Shown here: positions 16,960-26,711 of the stretch, piece by piece
Numbering within the stretch: the first letter of the stretch is position 1
Layout: the number at the start of each line of letters is the position of its first letter
Assembly: GCA_002423615.1 (NCBI GenBank)
Contig: DIKO01000038.1
Coordinates: 1-60,674 of the forward strand
Direction: 5' to 3'
From: Desulfobacteraceae bacterium UBA5616
Lineage (GTDB): Bacteria > Desulfobacterota > Desulfobacteria > Desulfobacterales > UBA5616
Length of the DNA stretch: 60,674 nucleotides
Made by a program: the position numbers and the translations under genes
Notes under the pieces: model-generated
What the model saw: the letters and a program-made list of their open reading frames with translations, nothing else
Told to the model about the DNA's origin: nothing
Database searches by the model: none

Positions 16960-19900
16960 CTACACCATCACTTCCACCGCATGTTCCCGACCATCATTCA
17001 TCAGTGTTATTGACTTCCCCGGTTGCACCGCCCCATCCATCGTAACCCTGATGGTTTCTTTTTCACCTGCCTGTTTTGACATCACCCTGATGTGATAGAT
17101 AGTTTCACGAAAGCGGTAGTGCAGGGTGAAAGACTCCCAATCGGGCGAAAAACAGGGCTTAAAAGAAAGCTTGCCTGCTTTCAGCCTCAAACCCAGGAGT
17201 GACTCCACGATGAGGCGGTACATCCATGCGGCTGATCCCGTGTACCATGTCCATCCGCCCCGGCCCGTGTGCGGCGTGACGGCATAGACGTCGGCTGCGA
17301 CAACATAGGGCTCGACTTTGTATCTTTGGATTCCCTCCGCTGAGTTGCCGTGGTTAACGGGGTTGATCATGGCCAGAAGTTCCCAGGCGCGCCGGCGGTC
17401 TCCTGATTCGGCAAAGGCCATGGCGGCCCAGATTGCCCCGTGGGTGTACTGCCCGCCGTTTTCTCTCACACCGGGAACATAGCCCTTGATGTAGCCCGGA
17501 TTCAAATTGGATTTATCGAAAGGCGGGTCCAGAAGCTGAATCAGGGCATCGTCCCGACGAACCAGATATGTGTCCACCGCATCCATGGCCATTCGCGAAT
17601 GCCCCTTGTCACCAGCGCCTGAAAGAACGGACCAGCTTTGCGCGATGGAGTCAATCCGGCATTCCGGACTCTTCGCCGAGCCAAGCGGCGTACCATCATC
17701 GAAAAAAGCCCGAAGGTACCACTGACCGTCCCAGCCATGTTCTTCGATGCTCCGGCGGAGCCTGTCGACCTCACTTTCGCAGCGGCTGCTGAAAACCAAA
17801 TCCCCGCGGCGCCGCGCGATTTCGGAGAACCGGGCCAGCACGTCGCATTGAAAAAACCCCAGCCACACACTCTCGCCTAAACCACTCTGGCCGACGAGGT
17901 TCATGCCGTCGTTCCAGTCGCCGGAGCCGATCAGGGGAAGACCGTGTTTGCCGAACCGGAGACCCCGGTGAATAGCCCTCACGCAATGATCATAAAGGCT
18001 TGCTGTTTCCCCGGAATGGACGGGAAGATCATAGTAGGAGTCCTCATCGGGATTGACGGCACGGCCCTTGATGAATTGAATCGATTCGTCCAGTATCCCC
18101 ATATCGCCGGTGCTCCGGACGTAGCGGCAAACAGCCAGCGGAAGCCAGAGAAAGTCATCGGAACAATGGGTACGCACGCCCCTGCCCATTGGGGGGTGCC
18201 ACCAATGCTGGACATCCCCTTCTGAAAACTGATGGCCCGCACAGAGAAGCAGGTGCTCCCGCACGAGGCCCGGTTCAGAATGGATGAGGCTCATGGTATC
18301 CTGTAACTGGTCCCGGAAACCAAAAGCACCCCCGGACTGGTAATAACCGCTTCGTGCCCAGAGCCGGCAGGCGATCGTCTGATACAGGAGCCAGCCATTG
18401 GCGAGGACATTGACCGATGGATCGGGTGTTTCCACCTGAATAGCGCCAAGCGTATGGCGCCAGTAGCGCCATACGGCTTCGAGCGCCTTTCGTGCCGAGA
18501 CGGAGTCACGGAAGCGGCTCGCAAGATTTGCTGCCTCATCGGCATCCCGGCCAGCACCCAGGGTGAAAACAATCTCCCTGTCTTCACCGTGGTCCAGATC
18601 AAAAGTCACATGAATAGCTGAACAGGGATCCAACCCGCCCCCGACCCTGCCGGACAGGCATAACCGGGTCAAGGCTGCGGGATTGGCCGGTGTACCATTG
18701 CGACCTAAAAACTCGGTTCGATCCCCGCTTACTGTCCGGGTGGCATGGTCCACGTTAAAAAAGGCCACCCGGTTGCCGAATTCGGCGTTGTAGGGGTTGT
18801 GCGCAAAGAGCGCGCCGCTTTGAGGTTCCACCTCTGTGATGACATGCATGACGGTTTTCGGCCGCACATCCCCGAGCACCCACTCCGTGTATCCGCTTAG
18901 GGAGAGCCGCCGCGGTCGGCCTGACTGGTTGCGCACCTTGAGCACCGTGAACTTGACAGGCGCGTCGATGGCCACGTATACCCATGCCTCTGAACGGATA
19001 CCCCGCTCCGTATGCTCGAACACGGAGTAGCCGAATCCATGCCGGGTGACATAGGGTGTTGCACCCCTTGCAGGATGAGGCATGGGGGACCAGAAATGGC
19101 CCCGCTCCTCATCGCGAAGGTAAAAGGTCTCTCCACCGGGATCACTGACGGGGTCATTGTGCCATGGGGTGAGGCGGTATTCGTGGGCATTCTCGCTCCA
19201 TGTATAGGCAGATCCGTTTTCCGAGACAACCGAGCCGAAATGAGCGTTGGCCAGCACATTGACCCAGGGCGCCGGCGTCACCTGACCGACACCGGTTGAA
19301 ATGACATATTCACGGCCATCGGGGGTAAATCCGCCGATTCCGTTAAAGAATATCAGGTCCAAACGGGGTTTGACCGGAACAATGGGTAAAGCCGGGCGGT
19401 GGGTGCGGGTCGGCGCAAGAGACGGGATGATCGGCGGTACCGGAAATCGGCGATTCATCTGTTCTTCAAGCGTTCCCCTGCTGTCGGTGATGATAGCGCG
19501 GGCCACGGCCTGGAACAGTACACGATCTTCCTCCGATATCTGGTCGGCGTTTCTCACAAAAATACCACCGGGTTGATCCGTCAGGTTGACCTCAACGCCG
19601 GCGGCGATGAGCCCCATGATCTGGTCGTTCAGCACCTGCCGGTACCCGGCATGGTCCTCGTTCCAGATCACAAGGTCTACGGTCAGTCCCTTGAGACGCC
19701 AGTAGGCGTGGGCTTGGATGAGCTGGCGCGCCAGTATGAGGTTTGTCTGATCTTCGATCCGAAGCAGCACGATGGGCAGATCGCCGCTGATGGAATATCC
19801 CCAGAGGCCGGATTGACCCCGAACGTTCTTGATGAGAAGGCTGGACCCCGCGCGAAGCGAAAAATTGGCATAGAGAACCGAGGCAGCAAGCCTCACGTAG

Positions 19901-22900
19901 AGTTGTGCGTCTGCTTCCGTTGCGTTAATTTGTCTCAAAAACACCTGGCTATGGGTCCATGCCAGCTCAAAAACGCGGTCGGCAAGATACCGGTCCTGGT
20001 ATTTTCCCACAAGTGCCGCACATATCTCCCGGGTTTCTGCGGCGCCTGTGACGACATTGACGGTTGCCGATTTTTCCGGGTCGAGGGTTATGCGACACCG
20101 GATGGCCACAATGGGATCAAGAACCGGCCCTTCGCTGCCGGATAGGGAAGACAGACTGCTCATGGCTTCGGGGGCAGCCAACGTGTTCCCCCGCCCGATA
20201 AACCGCAACCGATCAGTTTCATATGACATCTCACCTATATCCGCGCCATGCACCGCCATTTTGTGAAACATCCATGGCGGCTGCTCGTCACCGGAACGGG
20301 GCCTGCGGGTTGCCATGATCGCACTCTGGCTCCTGAGGATCTCGGTTTGAACGAAAAGATTGCTGAAAGCCGGGTGGAGATTATCCGCCGCAGACGACGC
20401 CAATACGACTTCCGCGTAACTGGTGACCTCGATGGTTCTATGCATCTTGGACCGGTTGGTAATGGTGATCCGGCGCATCTCGATATCATCTTCGGGTGAA
20501 ACAGCGATCTCCGTATGGGTGTCGATATCCTCGTCCCGGCGACGGAATTCGGCTCGGCCCTCGGAGAAAATCGCTTCATACTGTTTGGAGGATTTAAGCG
20601 TCGGCTGGTATGCCGTCGACCAGAAGACGCCGCTTGCCGGGTCACGAATGTAGCAGAAGGCTCCCCAATGGTCACAGGTGGTGTCTTCACGCCAGCGTGT
20701 CACGGCCATGTCTTTCCAACGGCTGTACCCTCCCCCTGAATTGGTGATCATCACATGATATCTTCCGTTGGACAGGAGCTGAACGTCCGGTACGGGCGTA
20801 TCCGGTGTCGTATGAACACGTATCGGCTTGGCTTCCAGGGCGCTTAAAACCGCATGGTCTTCGGAGAGTTCGACGATTGGCGAATAAACGGCTGTGGCCT
20901 TTGGAATCCGTTCCTGAAGCAACAACACGGTCGCCTGAAACATGGGATCCGACTCGAACCGTTTCTGCATGGGGCGATCGAGCAGCAGAGAAGCAAGGGA
21001 GAGAAGACTCATCCCCTGGTGATGTGCCATAAAAGATCGAACCACAGCGCTTGACTGACCTCGGGGGAGGTGGGCCGGAGTGTAGTCGATGGCTTCGTAA
21101 AAACCGTACTTGCCCTGAAATCCTTGAGAAGCGAGTTCCTCAAGATTCCGGCAGGCCTCCTCAGGCGCCACCATGAGCGCCAATGCCGAAGCGTAGGGTG
21201 CAATCACCAGATCCCCGGCAAGCCCCCGGTTGAGACCCAGACCGGGTACACCAAAGGCCTTGTACTGGTAGGTGAGATGGCTGTCGGTCAGATTGTAGCC
21301 TGACTCTGAAATTCCCCATGGCACGCCACGCTTCTTTCCATATTCAATCTGCCGTAAAACAGCCCCTTTGCAGGTCTGGTCGAGAAGTGTCAGTTCGTAG
21401 GTCGGCATCAGCAGCAGGGGCATCAAATATTCAAACATGGACCCGCTCCAGGAAAGGAGAACCGTTTCTCCCCCGGCATTATTCAGAAGACGCCCCAAAG
21501 CAAACCAGCTTTCCTGAGGAAGTTGCCCCTGGGCAATGGCCACAAAACTGCTGAGTCTGGCTTCCGAAGCCAGCAAGTCATAATAACTCCCGTCCCTTCG
21601 GCCTTCGCTGACGTTGTAACCGACGGCCAGGAGATGGCGTGTTTCATCATACAGGAAGCCGTATTCCATATGGTCGGCAAATTTCCCGGCTTCGCGACCA
21701 AGATCTTCGAGAAGGGCGATTCTCTCCCTCGCTCGAAGGCTGGATTTGAGAATGAGCCCCTTGATCATTTCAAGCTGATCTTTTTCCTTTGATGTTAAGT
21801 TTAACCGTCCCCTTTCCTCAAGGAGCGGCAGCACGTCATCATCGAGACAGGCCAACTGCCTCAGCGTCGGGATACGGCCGGAACAGCAAAATGTTTCAAG
21901 GTCCTGGTCCGGGGGCACCTGCCCCACCCAGGGCGCAAGCAGCGTCAGTTCATCCATGGCAGACCGGACCTGTTTGGCGAGCGCCTGCACCCACCACTGA
22001 GCCTCGCTTCCGGTGCCCGCCTCACCAGGATAAACCAACCGGCTGACGGCCGCTTCCAGCTGCCCCAGGCTTTGTCTCACATCCCTGAGCGTTCCTTCCG
22101 CCTTTAAAGATTCCCCTGACGCCGTCTCTTTTATGAATCCTACCAGTTCCGCGGGCAGGGGCTCTTTCGCAACATTCGCAAGGACCATCACTGTGTCGAC
22201 AAGACCCTCAAACAGGCGTTTCCCCAGCAGGATCTCGTCGGGAAGTGCCAGCAGTCCGGCCCGAAACGTCAGGAGGCTCGCGGCCATGTTCCCGCTGTCT
22301 ACCGACGAAATATACATGGGCAGAAGCGGCTTGAGGGATTGGGTATCGTACCAGTTGTAAAAATGGCCACGGTAACGCTCCAGCAAATCCATTGTCCGGA
22401 AAGTCCCGGCGGCGCGATCCAGGAACTGCCCGACGGAAATGTAGCCGAAGTCACAGGCGGACAGGTCCGAAAGCAGCGAGAGTCCCATATTGGTCGGCGA
22501 GGTGCGGTGTGCCACCACGGGCAGCGGCTCCTCCTGATAATTATCGGGGGGCAGCCAATGATCATCCGGCCCGACGAATGTCTCGAAAAAGGCCCAGGTT
22601 CTTCGGGAAAGCGTTCTCAGAAAAATGACCTGATCATCGGCCAGTCGAGAACTGCGGGAACTTAAGGGCATGCTGATCCACCAGGCGACAAGAGGAGAAA
22701 CCCACCAGAGAATCAAGACCGGAAGGGCTACCGGCAAAACTTCCACTCGACCATAAAACAGGTATCCCGCCATGGCCATGGCAAGGACGGGCCCGATCCA
22801 CATGCTTCGAAAGGACCCGGAAAGGTCTGTCCATTTGTTAGAAACACCTTCACCCGGCAGGTTCCATTCGAGAAGCCCCCTGCCTGAAACCAGCATGAGC

Positions 22901-25644
22901 CAAACCGCGCGGACAATGGCGGTGCTGCTGAAGCAGGCCTCATGCGGCAGACAGAGCAGCCTGAATACCGCCTGGGATAGGCATCTGCCCGTGGAGTGGA
23001 CCGCTCCGACAAGGTGCTGCCGGATCAGAGCGTCGCCGGGCTTCCTGAACAGTCCCATGAGGGGCGTCAAAAAAGAAGGAATCAGCACAATGCCGATGAC
23101 GGAGACAGTATAAAACCACGGAGAAGACAATACGGTCCAGCCGAGCAGAAGAAGCAGGATTATCGCCGAAGGCGCAAGGCTCCGCCGGAGATTGTCAAAA
23201 ATTTTCCAGCGGGATAATGCGGAAATCGGATTTTTCCGGAAAATCCCATTCGGGCCCGGCACCCGGGGCAGAAGCCATAACAGGATCTGCCAATCCCCGC
23301 GGATCCAGCGTCGTCGTCGGCGAACATCCTCACTGTATCGCGATGGATTAGCCTCGTATAACTGCACATCGCTGACGAGTCCGGAACGGGCATGGCAGCC
23401 TTCGATCAAATCATGGCTGAGGATCAGGTTCTCGGGGAAACGGTCCTTAAGAACCTGCTCGAAGGCATCCACGTCATAAATTCCCTTGCCGATGAAGGAA
23501 CCTTCGCCGAAAAGGTCCTGATACACATCGGAGACCACACGGGTGTAGGGATCGATTCCGGCATCACTACCCCACATGCGGGCATACCGGGACCGGTTTG
23601 CGCCGGGCAGGCTGACCGCCACCCGGGGCTGCAGGATGCCATACCCGTCGACAATGCACCCCTTATCTCCGTCGTATTCAGGACGATTGAGGGGATGGGC
23701 CATGGTCCCCACGAGCTTCCATGCCGAATCTCGCGGAAGGTCCGTGTCCGAGTCCAGGGTGATGACATACTTCACCTTCGATAAACTTTCGGTATCCCCG
23801 ACGATCAGAGAAAAACCGCTCCCGGAACCGCCGCGCAACAATAAATTCAGTTCCGCAAGCTTTCCCCGCTTTCTCTCGTAGCCCATCCAGATCCGTTCCT
23901 GAGGATTCCATTGCCGTGGACGATGAAACAGAAAAAACCGCCCCCCCTTATCCGCGTATCGCTCATTCAAGGCGTCTATGCCCTGCCAGGCCTGCAATAA
24001 CAGCGCTTCATCCCCGACATGTTTTTCCTCCGGCGCATCCTTGAAGTCCGTCAGCAATCCGAATTGGAGGTTTTCATCCGGATTCGCCAGAAACCGGACT
24101 TCCAGAGAACCGATCAGCGTCGAAACGTTCTCAATAACGGTCAGCATAGTCGGAACCACCACCAGCGTGGACGATTCCTGCGGAATCCCCTTCGAAAAAT
24201 CCATTCTTGGCAAAGGATCAGGTCTGGAGAGATGGGTTGCAAAGAGGTCCACCAAAGCGATAGCGAGCTGGCCGGCGGCTGGAAGGGAAAGAAGGGCAAA
24301 GAGCCAGAGCAAAGAGCCGTTCAGATCATCTAAAAGTGGCTCTGCCAGCAACCCACCGGCGAAAAGCACGGTGAAAAAGAAAACGGCGCCCAGATAGAAC
24401 GGCAACGTAAACCGGCGACCGGTTCTTCGAATTCTGTCCACGACCGTTCGTCTGATCTTCGCACGCTTTTCGAGTTCAAGCAGGCCCTTATCGATGAGGT
24501 GGAAGCCCACATGAGTCGCCTTGTCATTGCCGTTTTTCCCGGCAGCGCCTTGCCGGGCCAGGGCGATCGCTTCAAGGGCCACCTGTTCTTCGGAGAGCCT
24601 GCTCTTTTTTGCAATCTTCTCCACGACATGACGGTATTGATCACGGGTCGTAAAATCCATCCGGTCATAGATTCCCGCAGGGTCTTTTCGCAGGATTTGT
24701 TCAACGGCGCTCATGGTTTCGACAAACGTTCGCCAGTCGATGGCGTTCAGAAACCGAAGGCTCCCGATACTGTTGCTGATGGAAAGCTGATCCGCCGCTT
24801 GCTGCTGATTCTCCGATTGAACCAGGTGACTGATGGTCAGGTAGGATGCTGAGAGTTGTTGCTCGATCCAGGTCAGGGGCAATGCAAGAGAAGCGCCCTG
24901 CCCCTGGAGGCGACGGGCAAGCTCCGCGACAAAGGAGCTGACCATGGGCGGGTCGGATCGCGCCATATCTGCAACCGTCAGAATCAGGCTCCTCGGGTCC
25001 TTTTCCGCGGTCTCCGTCATTCTGTCCGCCCAATAATTGGCCCGGTTCCGCTCGATCCTGTCAATGGCAACCCGCGCGGCAACCCGCCTGAGGTTTTCAA
25101 TCAATGCCAGGCGCAGCATGATGGGAATTGCCCATAGTTCGCCCATCCGCAATTTCGTAACCGTCTGATAGGCTGCAACGAAACTGCCAAGCCGCTCCGG
25201 ATCGACCAGGCCGTCGCCGTGAGAAATCGTCTCCAGGGCGATGTCGTACACCCGGGGAAGTCCTTTGGATGAGCCGCTTTTAAGGCGGGGAAGCCCCTTG
25301 GCGTACCCTTTCGGTAATAGCCTCCTGGCGGTCCGCACCTGTTCCTCGATAAGATAGAAGTTGTCCAGCAGCCATTCCCCGGCCGGGGCAATCATGCGGT
25401 TTTCCTTCACGGCCTCAATCAACAGATCGCGGACCTCAAGGAGCACCCTTTCATTTTCGGCAAGCCTTGTCAGCAAATGCTCCGGAACATGCGTATCGTC
25501 CAGGCCGTGCAGGCCGGCAAGTGTTTTTCCGTGCTCCTCCATCTGAGCGGAACTGAACAGCTCCGCCCGCAGCGGCATTTCTTCACCACCGCCTTTTGAT
25601 CCCGGTGTCCCCTTGAGGAAACGCCCCTTAAGATGGAATATCAT
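16960..25644 (-). CDS. ndvB: Cyclic beta-1,2-glucan synthase (NdvB/ChvB type)
   Basis: At 2,894 residues this is the normal giant size of cyclic beta-1,2-glucan synthases, inner-membrane enzymes that initiate, extend and cyclise glucan from UDP-glucose for osmotic adaptation. The GT84 domain has VITLDSDTDLP near residue 627 and the RRRRWIRGDWQ loop, with membrane helices before and after. Two beta-sandwich modules follow, then a GH94 phosphorylase-type domain with GSGDWNDGMN near 2576 and KVEPYVVAADVY near 2780, ending RGGWTWYTGSAAWMYR. The gene begins two bases after a 112-residue gene. No dedicated exporter (NdvA) is in the window. Confidence 0.94.
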   Translation of the reverse strand: MIFHLKGRFLKGTPGSKGGGEEMPLRAELFSSAQMEEHGKTLAGLHGLDDTHVPEHLLTRLAENERVLLEVRDLLIEAVKENRMIAPAGEWLLDNFYLIEEQVRTARRLLPKGYAKGLPRLKSGSSKGLPRVYDIALETISHGDGLVDPERLGSFVAAYQTVTKLRMGELWAIPIMLRLALIENLRRVAARVAIDRIERNRANYWADRMTETAEKDPRSLILTVADMARSDPPMVSSFVAELARRLQGQGASLALPLTWIEQQLSASYLTISHLVQSENQQQAADQLSISNSIGSLRFLNAIDWRTFVETMSAVEQILRKDPAGIYDRMDFTTRDQYRHVVEKIAKKSRLSEEQVALEAIALARQGAAGKNGNDKATHVGFHLIDKGLLELEKRAKIRRTVVDRIRRTGRRFTLPFYLGAVFFFTVLFAGGLLAEPLLDDLNGSLLWLFALLSLPAAGQLAIALVDLFATHLSRPDPLPRMDFSKGIPQESSTLVVVPTMLTVIENVSTLIGSLEVRFLANPDENLQFGLLTDFKDAPEEKHVGDEALLLQAWQGIDALNERYADKGGRFFLFHRPRQWNPQERIWMGYERKRGKLAELNLLLRGGSGSGFSLIVGDTESLSKVKYVITLDSDTDLPRDSAWKLVGTMAHPLNRPEYDGDKGCIVDGYGILQPRVAVSLPGANRSRYARMWGSDAGIDPYTRVVSDVYQDLFGEGSFIGKGIYDVDAFEQVLKDRFPENLILSHDLIEGCHARSGLVSDVQLYEANPSRYSEDVRRRRRWIRGDWQILLWLLPRVPGPNGIFRKNPISALSRWKIFDNLRRSLAPSAIILLLLLGWTVLSSPWFYTVSVIGIVLIPSFLTPLMGLFRKPGDALIRQHLVGAVHSTGRCLSQAVFRLLCLPHEACFSSTAIVRAVWLMLVSGRGLLEWNLPGEGVSNKWTDLSGSFRSMWIGPVLAMAMAGYLFYGRVEVLPVALPVLILWWVSPLVAWWISMPLSSRSSRLADDQVIFLRTLSRRTWAFFETFVGPDDHWLPPDNYQEEPLPVVAHRTSPTNMGLSLLSDLSACDFGYISVGQFLDRAAGTFRTMDLLERYRGHFYNWYDTQSLKPLLPMYISSVDSGNMAASLLTFRAGLLALPDEILLGKRLFEGLVDTVMVLANVAKEPLPAELVGFIKETASGESLKAEGTLRDVRQSLGQLEAAVSRLVYPGEAGTGSEAQWWVQALAKQVRSAMDELTLLAPWVGQVPPDQDLETFCCSGRIPTLRQLACLDDDVLPLLEERGRLNLTSKEKDQLEMIKGLILKSSLRARERIALLEDLGREAGKFADHMEYGFLYDETRHLLAVGYNVSEGRRDGSYYDLLASEARLSSFVAIAQGQLPQESWFALGRLLNNAGGETVLLSWSGSMFEYLMPLLLMPTYELTLLDQTCKGAVLRQIEYGKKRGVPWGISESGYNLTDSHLTYQYKAFGVPGLGLNRGLAGDLVIAPYASALALMVAPEEACRNLEELASQGFQGKYGFYEAIDYTPAHLPRGQSSAVVRSFMAHHQGMSLLSLASLLLDRPMQKRFESDPMFQATVLLLQERIPKATAVYSPIVELSEDHAVLSALEAKPIRVHTTPDTPVPDVQLLSNGRYHVMITNSGGGYSRWKDMAVTRWREDTTCDHWGAFCYIRDPASGVFWSTAYQPTLKSSKQYEAIFSEGRAEFRRRDEDIDTHTEIAVSPEDDIEMRRITITNRSKMHRTIEVTSYAEVVLASSAADNLHPAFSNLFVQTEILRSQSAIMATRRPRSGDEQPPWMFHKMAVHGADIGEMSYETDRLRFIGRGNTLAAPEAMSSLSSLSGSEGPVLDPIVAIRCRITLDPEKSATVNVVTGAAETREICAALVGKYQDRYLADRVFELAWTHSQVFLRQINATEADAQLYVRLAASVLYANFSLRAGSSLLIKNVRGQSGLWGYSISGDLPIVLLRIEDQTNLILARQLIQAHAYWRLKGLTVDLVIWNEDHAGYRQVLNDQIMGLIAAGVEVNLTDQPGGIFVRNADQISEEDRVLFQAVARAIITDSRGTLEEQMNRRFPVPPIIPSLAPTRTHRPALPIVPVKPRLDLIFFNGIGGFTPDGREYVISTGVGQVTPAPWVNVLANAHFGSVVSENGSAYTWSENAHEYRLTPWHNDPVSDPGGETFYLRDEERGHFWSPMPHPARGATPYVTRHGFGYSVFEHTERGIRSEAWVYVAIDAPVKFTVLKVRNQSGRPRRLSLSGYTEWVLGDVRPKTVMHVITEVEPQSGALFAHNPYNAEFGNRVAFFNVDHATRTVSGDRTEFLGRNGTPANPAALTRLCLSGRVGGGLDPCSAIHVTFDLDHGEDREIVFTLGAGRDADEAANLASRFRDSVSARKALEAVWRYWRHTLGAIQVETPDPSVNVLANGWLLYQTIACRLWARSGYYQSGGAFGFRDQLQDTMSLIHSEPGLVREHLLLCAGHQFSEGDVQHWWHPPMGRGVRTHCSDDFLWLPLAVCRYVRSTGDMGILDESIQFIKGRAVNPDEDSYYDLPVHSGETASLYDHCVRAIHRGLRFGKHGLPLIGSGDWNDGMNLVGQSGLGESVWLGFFQCDVLARFSEIARRRGDLVFSSRCESEVDRLRRSIEEHGWDGQWYLRAFFDDGTPLGSAKSPECRIDSIAQSWSVLSGAGDKGHSRMAMDAVDTYLVRRDDALIQLLDPPFDKSNLNPGYIKGYVPGVRENGGQYTHGAIWAAMAFAESGDRRRAWELLAMINPVNHGNSAEGIQRYKVEPYVVAADVYAVTPHTGRGGWTWYTGSAAWMYRLIVESLLGLRLKAGKLSFKPCFSPDWESFTLHYRFRETIYHIRVMSKQAGEKETIRVTMDGAVQPGKSITLMNDGREHAVEVMV

Positions 25645-25646
25645 GG

Positions 25647-25985
25647 TTATTCCAATTCCGATTCCATATCGTCAAAGGTATCTTCGATGAGGTAAAGAAT
25701 TTTATCAGCCTGGGATAGCTTCCAGTCGGCGATATTTTCTTGAATGTTTTTATAATAGGTCCGAAGCTTTCCGCTATGCCGGAGAAGCACCTCTCTGAGC
25801 GGCGTTCCATCATGGCGATAAAGCAGCTGATCCAACTGCCCGACCAATTCGTAGAGTGAGGGATTCCGATCCACCAGCTTCGAATCCAGAATTCCCAAAT
25901 GGCGCGCCAGTTTAGGGTAAGTCCCTTGCAGATCTTTTGGATAATAGGGATGGACCTTAACCGTCAGTTGCATGATTTTACTCAT
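25647..25985 (-). CDS. Small protein coupled to the glucan synthase gene
   Basis: A 112-residue soluble protein preceded by a perfect AGGAGG. It ends two bases before the ndvB start and ndvB lacks a strong ribosome site, so ndvB translation probably depends on it. The sequence is helical and mixed-charge (KLARHLGILDSKL, YELVGQLDQLLYRHDG, LIEDTFDDME). No family is recognised. A regulatory or assembly partner of the synthase is possible but unproven. Confidence 0.7.
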   Translation of the reverse strand: MSKIMQLTVKVHPYYPKDLQGTYPKLARHLGILDSKLVDRNPSLYELVGQLDQLLYRHDGTPLREVLLRHSGKLRTYYKNIQENIADWKLSQADKILYLIEDTFDDMESELE

Positions 25986-26010
25986 GGTTGACCTCCTGTG
26001 TCATGGGTCG

Positions 26011-26062
26011 GGCTCGGTTCGATGGGTTTTCGATTCACGGCAAACCGAGCCTTTCTTTTTTT
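26011..26062 (+). terminator. Plus-strand terminator-like hairpin antisense to the leftward operon
   Basis: GGCTCGGTT (26011-26019) pairs with AACCGAGCC (26043-26051) across a 23-base loop and is followed by TTTCTTTTTTTT. The run of T is on the plus strand, yet no plus-strand gene lies upstream. It sits in the 114-bp gap between the second ABM gene and the 112-residue gene, both leftward. Confidence 0.55.
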
Positions 26063-26099
26063 TGTTCCGGTGATGCATTGTCCGCCGTTTTATACCGGC

Positions 26100-26429
26100 T
26101 CATGTCGGTTTTTCACGGGCGGCAAGGACCGCTTCATAGCTTTCCGCTTGGTGGATGGTGTAAATATCTAACTCATGGGGTTCATTTAAAAGGCTCTTTG
26201 TCCCCAGCAGAACGCCAAAGATTTCAGAGCGCAGATGATGATCCAGATCCTTTCGGTTTCGCCACTCCTCAAGAAGCATTAACAGACTTTTATCCTCGAT
26301 ATCGGAGTAAAGGGTGCAGCGAAGGCAGCCTTCCGCCTTTTCCATGGCTTCCATCATGGAGAGAAGCGTTTGTGACAGCTCCTTTTTCTTCTCCGACAGC
26401 ACGTTCATGGTTATTTTGAGGATAATCAT
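26100..26429 (-). CDS. ABM-fold protein, copy 2
   Basis: A 109-residue paralogue of the ABM protein at 11860-12165. The ATG at 26429 is chosen: GGGAGG is eight bases upstream and the start then aligns with copy 1; a GTG three codons earlier is less likely. Shared features are KKKELSQT near residue 18, GC.RC near 33, MLLEEW near 52, HLRSEIFGVLLG and LNEPHE. It lies upstream of the 112-residue gene and ndvB in the same direction. A decayed third copy is at 31868-31962. Confidence 0.78.
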   Translation of the reverse strand: MIILKITMNVLSEKKKELSQTLLSMMEAMEKAEGCLRCTLYSDIEDKSLLMLLEEWRNRKDLDHHLRSEIFGVLLGTKSLLNEPHELDIYTIHQAESYEAVLAAREKPT

Positions 26430-26599
26430 TGTCTCCACCTCCCGGTCGTTCGCACTTTTTCATCCCTGCTGAACTCCATACAATCAAACTTCATGCCGAA
26501 TTTCCGCCGTTCTGCAGTTTAGTGTTTATCGATCTGATTTATCAGCCAAATAGTAGATTCAACGCCGGCAAGTCAGAGGTAAGCAAAAGCACTGACCAG

Positions 26600-26630
26600 G
26601 GTCATATATAACCACTGGTCATATATAACC
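26600..26630. repeat. Tandem pair of GGTCATATATAACC
   Basis: Two identical 14-base, nearly palindromic units at 26600-26613 and 26617-26630 with a 3-base spacer (period 17). A similar pair in opposite orientation lies at 28408-28438, so the two pairs bracket the activator gene between them. They could be operator pairs or the ends of a small mobile or REP-like element. Confidence 0.7.
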
Positions 26631-26711
26631 CTGCTCTTGAAACAAAACGCTGAAAAATTCGGCAGGGGTTCGTATTAAAACTTTAAGGGAATGGGGGGGG
26701 GTTGGAAAAAG

